Below are positions 11,518 through 20,622 of a stretch of 27,798 bases of DNA, piece after piece. The stretch comes from Phallusia fumigata (Eukaryota; Chordata; Ascidiacea; Phlebobranchia; Ascidiidae), in assembly GCA_008931825.1 (NCBI GenBank), contig QXVZ01031344.1, positions 1-27,798 on the forward strand, in the 5' to 3' direction. Position numbers and translations under genes: made by a program. The notes beneath the pieces were generated by a model. The model did no database searches and was not told the DNA's origin. It saw nothing but the letters and a program-made list of their open reading frames with translations. Positions within the stretch are counted from its first letter, which is position 1, and every line of letters starts with the position of its first letter.

Positions 11518-11880
11518 GACAGGTGTGTGTTTTTGATTGACAGGTGTGTGTTTGATTGACAGGTGAATGTTTGATTGACAGGTGAATGTTTGATTGACAG
11601 GTGTGTGTTTGATTGACAGGTGAGTGTTTGATTGACAGGTGTGTGTTTTTGATTGACATGTGTGGGTTTGATTGACAGGTGAATGTTTTTGATTGACAGG
11701 TGAGTATTTGATTGACAGGTGAATGTTTGATTGACAGGTGAGGGTTTGATTGACAGGTGAATGTTTTTGATTGACAGGTGAGTGTTTGATTGATGGGTTT
11801 GGGTTTGATTGACTGGTTTGGGTTTGATTGACGGGTTTGGGTTTAATTGACAGGTGTGGGTTTGATTGACAAGTGAGTGT
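11518..11880. repeat. Minisatellite, 19-bp unit, about 19 copies
   Basis: The unit is TTGATTGACAGGTGNNTGT, with variable bases mainly at the N positions. Some units have two extra Ts (21 bp). The last five or so copies drift to GGGTTTGGG forms. Because 19 is not a multiple of 3 and the unit lacks stops on the minus strand, that strand carries a spurious repetitive ORF of about 150 residues with a 19-residue period. Confidence 0.97.
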
Positions 11881-12268
11881 CATTTTTTTGGTAAGTTTGT
11901 GGGTATATCTTTCAGATCCTAAAGCCATCCTTTTGTTATTTTTATGTCACAAACATTTGTAGTGAATGTATTGTTTCACTCATAATCTGACTTTATCTGT
12001 AGATTGTGGATTTTTTGTGTTTTTATAGTTAACTTGTTTTCAACTCATAATATGGCAAACATAAAGTGTGTTTGTTAGCTTATTCGGGGCGGCTAGGCGG
12101 GCGTTTTCTTGAATAAAATTAGGGGGTGATGATGTAGAAGGCAGTACAATACACAACAATGTATTTAATCGTTTTTATTTTTAGTCCTGCCACTCGCTGC
12201 ATTTATCGCATACAAACACCTCCCAACACATCACTGCTTAACGCGCTTAATGTTTTTGTTTATGGCAG

Positions 12269-12355
12269 AACATATTTCGATGGTTGGTTTGTTCAAAGAA
12301 GCTGACTAACGATGAACTACGAAGATTCATCTCCTTATTGCGAAAAGACTTCTGA
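12269..12355 (+). CDS. Candidate terminal exon, 28 codons
   Basis: After an acceptor (TTTATGGCAG) the phase-0 frame reads 28 residues, starting NIFRWLV and ending LRKDF, then TGA. The segment LTNDELRRFISLLRKDF is strongly helix-like and looks like real protein. It could be the last exon of the gene starting at 10618 or of another gene. The joining donor is not certain: GCG/gttgaa near 11200 is one possible phase-0 partner. The product is not recognised. Confidence 0.35.
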   Translation, partial: NIFRWLVCSKKLTNDELRRFISLLRKDF

Positions 12356-13572
12356 ATACACTGTAAGTGATTCATATTTTCTCTTTTAACTATGACCCGC
12401 CGCTGTGATTTGTATCCAAATATTATGAGAGTATAGTAGTAGACCGAACCGATTAAGGCCCATGGTGCATAGAAAGACAAGATTACCTGAAAAATTGGAT
12501 GTGGCTGTTTCAATGGAAATGATGTGGCTGTTTCTTCGAAACTAGGTGTTTAATTAATAGGTTTGTTAAAAGACAACGGGCATCGCAGGTCGGCTTCACA
12601 GTCGAGTTTCATTGTACTTTCTATTATTAACGCCCATCTTTCCTGTTTGATGTTTGACTGTGTACTGCCTAATTATTAACGTAAACGAATAAATAACTAA
12701 CATAACAAATAGCCAGAACTACTTCAGTCAAAACAACATAAATTACTGTCTCCATTGTGACGGAAATAGCAAAACATAAATCCCATAGTTATTTTTTTCC
12801 CAAAGGATACAATGAATTGTAAACATATGTTAAAAATGCCCATTTAGTAACCTGTCTTTTAGTTTGACAAAGGTGCGTTTTTTTCAATGGGGGTAAACAT
12901 CATATCTGTGACATGATTGTGTATCAATCCTGCTTTAATCTCCTGGCAGCACAATCTAATTTGCAAATGTCAGCATACTTTATTAGAAGGTAGTACGGCA
13001 CTTTCTACGAACAAAATAGCGCAACGACATTTTCTAATTAGTTGTCACCAAAATGGAATCTCAACGATATGGAAAAATCGCAACACAGGGTGAATCAACA
13101 TAAATCAAAATACCGGCGTGCAACAGAAACGTAGGCGAATTGTAACAACACACAAACGATTTGCAGATATTGTAATATTTAGCATCAACAAGCAATCACA
13201 AGTTAGACTCGGTTTCTTCATTGGATAGTTTACTTTCCTTGTTCATAACATTATTGGAAATATCTCACATTACTTTTGCGAAATGGCAAAACATTCGCAG
13301 AAACGTAACCACACAAAAGCACAAAGTTCTGCATTTTATGTTTCGAATACCACAGCCTGGGTTGTGAAGTAACGTTGTTGTGTTTTTACGATTTCCGGCA
13401 CATTTTATACCGGAATTGCAAACATAATGGCATAGAAAGCTCTGTTTAGCTGAACAGAAGCTACAACAAAGAGCCTTGCGAAAGTGTAACCTACTTATTG
13501 AAAAATTGTAACAGCCCGCAAGATACTCCAGAAACAGCATTATGATTTAAACTGCATTTAAAGACAGAAAGT
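12356..13572. other. Non-coding stretch, no feature recognised
   Basis: AT-rich intergenic DNA between the small-gene candidate and the 3' end of the nucleotidyltransferase gene. Open frames here are short and lack splice support. I see no repeat, RNA gene or canonical poly(A) signal for the minus-strand gene that ends at 13573. Confidence 0.5.
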
Positions 13573-16362
13573 TCAAGTATTACTGAACAAAATATCAATT
13601 GCTTTCCTTGCATGGAAATAAATAGATGGGGTGCAGTCGTAAGGTAGCGTTTGCCCAATTCCTAAATTCCGTTGACAGCAAGCAAGTGTTGACACGATAT
13701 GAACAAATTTTTCCTCCACCAAGCAGTTCTCATACACAAACTGACACAACTTTATTCCATGCTTGGCGGCAGCAAGACACTCCTTGTAACGTTGTAACCG
13801 GAAAAAAATTGTAACAAGGATGCATGCAGCTTCTGCGGACATGTCGTTTCGACCACCCAAATGACATGACAAATGAAATGCTTTTTTGGCAAATAGCATG
13901 GCTCCCTTGTGTTGACTGCGTAGAAAACGATATGAAGCGATGGTTTTATACATGTAACAACAATATGCGGAATATTCTGTTAGCCGCCATTTATTCTCAA
14001 GTGGAATAAAGTCTTTCTTGTTTTTGTGCCAACTTTCGTTTAGGACTCTCTCTGCTTCCGATGACCTGCCCAATTGTATCAAGCATTCAACTTTACATGA
14101 AACAAGTTCAAAACTCTGTGAAAACGTTTCAAAGACGTGTTTACATTTCTCTGATTTCTCAAGGTAAACGAGAGCTTCTTCATATTGTCTCAAACCCCAA
14201 AGGCAAATTCCCATACAGTGAAATGCAATATTTATAAAAACGTCAGTGTCTTCGTGTACATGCAATCTTCGGCTTTCACCCATTAGTTCTTCACTTATCT
14301 TAAGACCTTCATCAATACTTTGCAAGAAAACGAGGCATCGACTGTAGCTCGCCATCAGGTTAAAATATATTGACTGGTCTTTATTGTGAGGGAGATCTTT
14401 CTTCAACTCATTGTAGGCAAGTTGAAAATACTTTCGTGCCTTTTTATGCTTATTAAGATTTACGTAACAGTCTCCGATGTGTGTATTAATCCGCGGCTTT
14501 GATACAGACTCAACTGTGTTTTCAGAATGATAAAACTTGATCTTTTCGTAATAATATAATGCTTGCTCATTTCTTCCTAGTGCTTCCAGGCTTTTAGCAC
14601 AAAAAATGATAATTTTACATTGCACGTTGATAGAATCGGGCCCACTCCATTGTTTCAGTGCCTCTTCACTAATGCTTATGCACTTCTCGTATTGCTTAAG
14701 ATTGAATAAAGTTATCAGTAATAAGATGCGCAATTTGAATTGGTCAATCTCATTCTTACACACATCCAGGTCTTTACATTCATCGATCAAATGTTTAGCA
14801 GATTCATGCAGCATCAACGTGCAGGCGAGGTGTACTGCTTGTACATGCGATTCCACAAAATCTATGGGGTTTATCTGTTGGTCATGAAAACATTTTACAA
14901 CATAGTCTTGGAGCGGTATTATAATGTTTAATCCATCTATGACTGCCCTCTTCCCAATATCAACTGTAACCTGTTCTACACAAGATGGAGAATCTGTGAC
15001 ACCAGTTTGATGCAGAATGTCATTTTGGCCTGAAGTCTTGCTGTACCACCTCAAACGCATTTCACATCCAACTGCCAGTGAAAATTCAAGTTTACTACAT
15101 AACGTCTTATCGATAATACCACGATCTTCGAGTTTATGAAGGATGTCGAAACAGTTTGAATCATCACACTTATGCAAATGACCAAGTGGCGCAATGAAAA
15201 GAGAACTACTCCTTAACGCTAATCGCTTTACGTCTACTTGCCTACTCAAATCATACTCTTCCATATTGAATTGTTTGTAATCCTCTTGGATGTTTCGCCG
15301 AATTCGTTGGCTGAAAATAGGCATCTGGTTTAGTTTTTGCTCGACTTTTTTTTCAAAATCTTTAAATACACCAGAATCGCCATACACAAAGCATGTTTTG
15401 GTCAGCATATCTGCCAAGTGATATCCATTCTTCAAATGCTCTTCAGTGTCCAAGTACGTCACCATCTCACTGACTGGTTTGATCAGCTCAGTTGTCCACG
15501 GCTTCTTCTGTGTCTTTGTTTGTCTTCCCAGCGGGTTCTTGCTTGCTTGAGGAGCAAATCCATCAGGACAAATTCCACATGGAGTGTATGCATCATAAAA
15601 CCAATCTTCTTCCTTTTTTAATGGATTATTGAGACAAGGAATAGCCAAGAATCGGAGTAAAGTTTCACCCAGACAAACTAGTATCATTTGGAAAACAGTC
15701 GCAAACCATTCAAAATACTCCAAAATGTTTTTGTAATCATCATGGTTTTGAATTTTTTCTTCTAGCACAATGATGCTTTCAAAATCGGAATACGGAGTAA
15801 CTTCTTTTTTAGCCAGAGAACCAATCCCTACAAGAGCAAACTTGCAAGGTGGTTCCCCCATTATGTGAACTGTATGTTCGGCGATGTGGCTCATTATGTC
15901 TTTGTATGCTTCAGTAACATAATCCTGTATTTCTCTCACTTGTTCAACTCTTTGCCTTCTTATTTCATTTAGTTCATTTCCTTTTACGTCATCAGACATC
16001 GCTTTCAACTTTGCAAGTTTGTCTTTTGTGTTTTTACGAAACTGCTTAATTTCATTCTTGGTTTCTGCAACAGCTGTGCCAACAAACTCTATATCTGGGT
16101 TTTTGGCGTTAGCCAACGTCATAATATGCATGCAGACGTCATCAAGATCTTTTATCACGTCATCAACATTGTCAGGATTGCGCAATACCGATGACGTCAG
16201 TAAACCAACACTTTGGATGAGACAAATCTTGTTATATGTTTTCTCTTTGTACGCAAGTCCCAACTGATGCAAAGTTTTTGCTGATTCCTTAGGATTTATT
16301 TCTTCTCCATTGGAACGACATTGTTTTTTTAACTTATTGGCTAATTTTGTTTCACTTTGCAT
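13573..16362 (-). CDS. Intronless GlnD/DUF294-type nucleotidyltransferase with TPR repeats
   Basis: A single 929-codon ORF. The ATG at 16362 is preceded by an in-frame TAA at 16375-16377, so the start is firm. Residues about 100-165 are helical and charged. The nucleotidyltransferase core follows at about 170-245: PPCKFALVGIGSLAKKE, then TPYSDFES. This supplies the Gly-Ser of the family (G181-S182) and two acidic metal ligands (D193, E195), in place of the Asp-x-Asp of bacterial GlnD, and it is followed by ILVCLGETLLRFL. Residues about 370-445 look like the helical region that accompanies this domain in PII-uridylyltransferase-like proteins. Residues about 545-880 hold around eight TPR-like helix pairs with recurrent Leu/Gly/Tyr/Ala spacing. 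Proteins of this type (PII-uridylyltransferase N-terminal domain plus TPR) are known as expanded, mostly uncharacterised families in marine invertebrates. Target and reaction are unknown: nucleotide transfer to a protein or small molecule is an inference. No signal peptide or membrane segment is seen, so it is probably cytosolic. The lack of introns stands out beside its multi-exon neighbours and may reflect retroposition or lateral origin. Confidence 0.9.
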   Translation of the reverse strand: MQSETKLANKLKKQCRSNGEEINPKESAKTLHQLGLAYKEKTYNKICLIQSVGLLTSSVLRNPDNVDDVIKDLDDVCMHIMTLANAKNPDIEFVGTAVAETKNEIKQFRKNTKDKLAKLKAMSDDVKGNELNEIRRQRVEQVREIQDYVTEAYKDIMSHIAEHTVHIMGEPPCKFALVGIGSLAKKEVTPYSDFESIIVLEEKIQNHDDYKNILEYFEWFATVFQMILVCLGETLLRFLAIPCLNNPLKKEEDWFYDAYTPCGICPDGFAPQASKNPLGRQTKTQKKPWTTELIKPVSEMVTYLDTEEHLKNGYHLADMLTKTCFVYGDSGVFKDFEKKVEQKLNQMPIFSQRIRRNIQEDYKQFNMEEYDLSRQVDVKRLALRSSSLFIAPLGHLHKCDDSNCFDILHKLEDRGIIDKTLCSKLEFSLAVGCEMRLRWYSKTSGQNDILHQTGVTDSPSCVEQVTVDIGKRAVIDGLNIIIPLQDYVVKCFHDQQINPIDFVESHVQAVHLACTLMLHESAKHLIDECKDLDVCKNEIDQFKLRILLLITLFNLKQYEKCISISEEALKQWSGPDSINVQCKIIIFCAKSLEALGRNEQALYYYEKIKFYHSENTVESVSKPRINTHIGDCYVNLNKHKKARKYFQLAYNELKKDLPHNKDQSIYFNLMASYSRCLVFLQSIDEGLKISEELMGESRRLHVHEDTDVFINIAFHCMGICLWGLRQYEEALVYLEKSEKCKHVFETFSQSFELVSCKVECLIQLGRSSEAERVLNESWHKNKKDFIPLENKWRLTEYSAYCCYMYKTIASYRFLRSQHKGAMLFAKKAFHLSCHLGGRNDMSAEAACILVTIFFRLQRYKECLAAAKHGIKLCQFVYENCLVEEKFVHIVSTLACCQRNLGIGQTLPYDCTPSIYFHARKAIDILFSNT

Positions 16363-18336
16363 GCTTATTGAGTTTTATTGTTAGTTCCGTATTGAGCCAA
16401 AGTTTCCATGCCGGCAATGTATTTTAAAACAACACTCAGCAAAACTGTGCAGTTACAATAGGTTGGATGTTAATGTCACCCTGTTTTACCGGATCTGTGT
16501 TTGAAGAAAAGTTGTATTCTGTTGTAGCATTCAAAACAATGATATTTTAATCAGACTGATGTTTTTCTCCTGTTTTCCTCTTTGAACACAACTCATATTT
16601 GCTGCATATCGACAAAATATGATATTAAAACTGATTACCTGGCGATTTTTTTATCTGCAGAGTTGCTAAAGGGACACAAAACAGTTTACATTAGGTTTGC
16701 ACAACATATATCACAATACACAGCCACAATGTTGCAATAAACGGTATACATTGCAAGATATGCAACAAAAAAGGCATTAATAATTCGTGCCGGATCTATT
16801 TAATATCCCACAATAATCGTTTCTGTCTCACACATAACTTTGCAATTTCAGTTTACTTAACCATTTTACGAAAGGAATAGGAACAAAGGATCTACTGACT
16901 GTTGGATAACTGTGCCAACACACGGCTAGAGGTTCCACAACTCTTTTTCACCGTAAGGCATGTGCATTACCTTCAAACAGCAAACACTAATTTGTCGGGT
17001 AACAGTCCCTCAATTAAACACAAAAGCTATGCAGCACTGCCAGCATACTGCGTCTATCGCATACAAGAAAATAGGAAATGGAAATACGTCACACAATTAA
17101 CGTCACGCCAAACATAGAATCAATTACAGTTCTTGGGTGTTGGGTTTCAGTTTTTCTTCATCAAAGCATTTCCGCGTTCTGTACTGCTTGATATACGTTT
17201 GTTGTAGGATTCAACCTTGTTAAACTTACCACCGTGGAAATGAAAGAACAGATTGCGGCCAACATTTTAACGTAAGGTTGTGACACCCCCTAAAGGCACT
17301 GCCGACGCACCGAACGCCTGCGCTGTATCTGACATTCCTTTGTTGATTTGGTTGGAACTGCAAGTTCTACAACGCGTTGTTTTACTACATGATAGGAGGA
17401 TAAACGCCCGGATTGAATACACTTGTAGGAAGTGCGAGCTCGACCAGTCACCGGCATTTTGTGTCAAAGTTTCGTGAAAGCAGTTGCAGTTATCGTTTGT
17501 CGCTCGTTGACTTCGATAGGGACGACCGGCATTCGGGTATTTATTTTTTTCCAGATAGTCGGCATCGAGGACTCTCATCCCAATGGCCTCTTTATTTTAC
17601 TTGTTTACGCTGACACAGCCAAAACTATTGTCAGGAGAAATTTAAAAAAATAATATGCGGACTACAAAAATTGTGCATTTGCTAACGGGTGACTACATGT
17701 AGGCATGTAAAAGCAATACGTAAAGTCTGTTGTAGTGTTGACACCGTTGTTATACTCGTGTTGCAGCATTATTTAGGCTAGTAAACGTTTTGGTCGCGTT
17801 TTAATTTAAGAGTTGTTTTTAGAGACCATGCTTATGTCACTTGCATTGGCGTATTTGAGCAGATGGTAGATTCCCCTATCCTTTCAGAGTAAAAACGCTT
17901 ATAATGTCGGATTTGTGTTGTTTAACCACAGTTTATAAGCCGATAACACAGAGTTTAAACTTTATTCAACACAGTAACATACTTTCAACAATCTAGCAAA
18001 ACCAAAATATTGGTGGTTAACGAATAAAATGATCTTGTTTCGATACTTTCTGAGCTGCATATATAATTCTCAAAATCACAGCTTCCCCTCGCTGTTGTGT
18101 TACTTACTAGTGCAGATTGACACGATAGTAAAACAAGAAAAAAAAGAGCTTAAATTTGCTTTCAAAGAATTCTGCGAAGTATTCTTTGTGAGAAAGTAAT
18201 AAATAAGTTATACATAAAGGTTAAAATACCTGGCAGCAACAGACTTTTAATCACATTAAAGTTTAACAAACATTTTAGTTTTTTCGTTTGAAATATTTAA
18301 TTCATTTTGACAAAACAAATCTGTAATTAATTAACT
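16363..18336. other. Intergenic region, no supported gene
   Basis: Upstream of the nucleotidyltransferase gene and downstream of the left lectin locus. The part at about 17240-17560 is richer in G+C and CpG, with overlapping open frames on both strands and no clear splice sites. It could be a promoter, an old exon or a repeat. TTTAAT at 18296-18301 reads ATTAAA on the minus strand, a likely poly(A) signal about 36 bases past the lectin stop. Confidence 0.45.
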
Positions 18337-18830
18337 TTACAGGCGACAGAATGGCACAGGACGTGAATAACTCTCGTCTGGTGTCCACATCCCGATGCCA
18401 GGCGCAACTCTTGTTGGCCCGGTCGATACGATCCATGCAACACTAGAATGGCTCATAGGATGGTTTCTGTACCAACGCGTATAAATATTTCCACCAGTTG
18501 AACTTCGCACATTTCCATTCTAAAAGTATAAAAAATGCGCCACATTGCCGAAAACAAGAAAAAACGGCATTGGTTTTTTTCTTACCTCGTTAGTGGAAGC
18601 CAGCCACACGTCAACGTAATTGTGTGTCGGTTGATCAACGTACATCATCCCAGCTTTCTGTATGTACTTGTAAAGTACATCGTACATTTCGGAAGTTTCA
18701 ATGTCAACCAATGTAGAACTACAAACATTGGCAGCTGCCGACTTTCCTCCGTTACCAACGTTAGACGCAACGATCCAAGGGAGCCAATAGCAATGACTGT
18801 TGTACACGACTCCAGTACATGTTCTCTCCA
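18337..18830 (-). CDS. C-type lectin-like domain gene, left copy (3' two exons)
   Basis: Exons 18586-18830 (245 nt) and 18337-18519 (183 nt) are joined in phase 0 across a 66-bp intron. The first exon starts in phase 1, as in the collectin at 23120-26188. It encodes [30 protein letters not shown] and VWLAST; the second encodes [22 protein letters not shown] and the closing PFCRL. All four cysteines of the complete copy are kept, and there is no stop or frameshift. Compared with that copy it lacks three codons after the third cysteine. The 5' part is the problem: no Gly-X-Y exon can be seen between here and 23120, so the gene is either a lectin-only form with another first exon or has lost its collagen exon. 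A phase-0 acceptor 5 bases upstream of the chosen one is also possible. Confidence 0.82.
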
Positions 18831-20199
18831 CTGCCTTCCAAATTTGCGTTATTGTTACATCAGTAATTACAGAATAGTTGATTAGCGAAAACAGCAATGT
18901 ATGCTCTTTTTTGATGGTGAAAATAAAAGGCGACCTTAACTGTTTTGTTCGCAAAATAGGGAATTACCCACGGATTCCCGCATTTCAGTTCCAGTCAAGC
19001 ACATTTTGAAAAGCGTCACCTTCAGTGTTTAGGATTTCATCTGATTTTACCCTATCCAAATACCTGCAGTAAAAACCAAGCAGACATGTAGTTTTCAAGT
19101 TTATTCTATATAAAGCTGTAGACAAAAAATCTAAGGGGCTCTATGGCATGACATGGATGACAAGTCATGGTAACATACATATGTTGTTTTGGAACAGCAA
19201 AAATTTATCTTCAACATTTGGAAAAATGCATTAGCTTGTGCCATGACATCAGAGAGGGATGTATTTGACGCTTGAGAAGACCTGTAACCATTATTTTCTG
19301 ATTGTAAAAACCCATTTCTGTGCCTTTCTTCATAGTTTATACCTATTCCGTTAAAAGGTGGGCATGATATATGAGTCAATAATGTACTGTTTTTTTGTGG
19401 AAGCCAAAGGTCCTGAATTAGCACACAAAAGGTCAGGTTTGAGGCCGCAGTTCTTTTTAAGGGAAACCGCAACACTAGATAGTGGTTTATTGATAATCAT
19501 TTTTGGTTTTTCTTGTTTTGGAAAAGTAAAAAAGTTCTTTTTTGTATCATTTTCAGCTGTTAGACTGCAGTCATTATTGTGAAAAAATCGGTAAAAAAGT
19601 TATTTGTTTCTTTGTGTACATCTTTTATTTGTCTCCCGGTTATGTATTACTTATAATTTTCATATTATTTCCGGCAAACAAAGGTGACTTGCTCAAAAAG
19701 GAGTGGCAACTCTGTTTTATTGTGCAATGAAAAAAGTGACCCAAACATGTTAATTTGTCTTTAGGTGTTTTGTTTGGTTCAAGTACTAAATCTGTATTGT
19801 TGCAGATCAAGAGATGCTGTGGCCATGTGCTATGTCTTGGCATTTGACTTCATTGTCACATTACAAAGCACATTGACTCACCCTGTACACGCCATTCATT
19901 GCTACATTACAAAGAAATCGACAGTTTTGATTATATAAGGGTAAGGTCTTACTTTTTATGGTTATCAAATTTTTTATCTCTTGAGTTGCTCATTAAAGTA
20001 CTAATTCATGTAATTATTGTTGGCAAGTTATAGGCATTATGTTATTTATGACATCATTAAAAGTACTGACAAGGGCAACTAGGTAAAATATAAAGCCTAT
20101 AAATTGAAAAAATGGACATAATTAATGATCAAGGAATCTTAGCAAATTATTTAGAATTACTTATTGGCATATTTCGCCTCAAATTGATTTTGAACTTTT
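18831..20199. other. Flank or intron of the left lectin copy
   Basis: Mostly AT-rich. A minus-strand open frame of 114 codons at 19131-19475 has a fairly protein-like composition with Cys/His near its end, but I recognise no family and see no firm splice link to the lectin exons (a GTATGT inside it could serve as a donor). The rest shows nothing. Confidence 0.35.
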
Positions 20200-20207
20200 C
20201 TCTAAAG

Positions 20208-20614
20208 CAGTGGTCGGTAAACTGTGGGACTTTGGTATATGGGAGCTCACAGGGTCACAGGGCACTATCTGCAAGCGTTAATTATTTGACATGGCAAAAA
20301 TAATTGTTATGTGACAATAAGTTCCATTATAACGGGCAACATCTAGAACACATGAATAACAAAAGAATGTGTACTTGAATAACAAAAGAACGTGTAAAGA
20401 TGAATTTATTTGTTAAATTTCAATCAAGAAAAAGTCAGTTTATATGCAAGAAAGGTCTGTACATGTCAAGAGACTTTTCAAATGCAATTTGATAAAACAA
20501 ACTTGCCTCAGTTGTCTTGTAAAGGCTTCTGCCGACTGTTTTATGCTGTCTGGGCCTCCAGTTAAGATTAATTGTAGAACTTTGGTCTTCACAATTAAAG
20601 TTGGCTGGCCACTG
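20208..20614. mobile_element. hAT-family MITE, 407 bp, with 8-bp target duplication
   Basis: The element starts CAGTGGTCGG and ends GGCCAGCCACTG-like, so its terminal inverted repeats are CAGTGG(T/C)C. It is flanked on both sides by the identical 8-bp sequence CTCTAAAG (20200-20207 and 20615-20622). The CAGTGG terminus and the 8-bp duplication are diagnostic of hAT transposons. It has no coding capacity, so it was moved by a transposase made elsewhere. The perfect duplication suggests a fairly young insertion. Confidence 0.85.
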
Positions 20615-20622
20615 CTCTAAAG

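Noticed and set aside
11476-11928. 150-codon open frame on the minus strand
   Set aside because: It is the translation of the 19-bp minisatellite, which lacks stops in every phase; there is no start context or domain.
12247-12513. 88-codon minus-strand open frame
   Set aside because: Antisense to the better supported plus-strand exon 12269-12355, with no domain or splice support.
13626-16267. Several plus-strand open frames of 60-95 codons
   Set aside because: All lie antisense to the 929-codon nucleotidyltransferase gene and show no motif.
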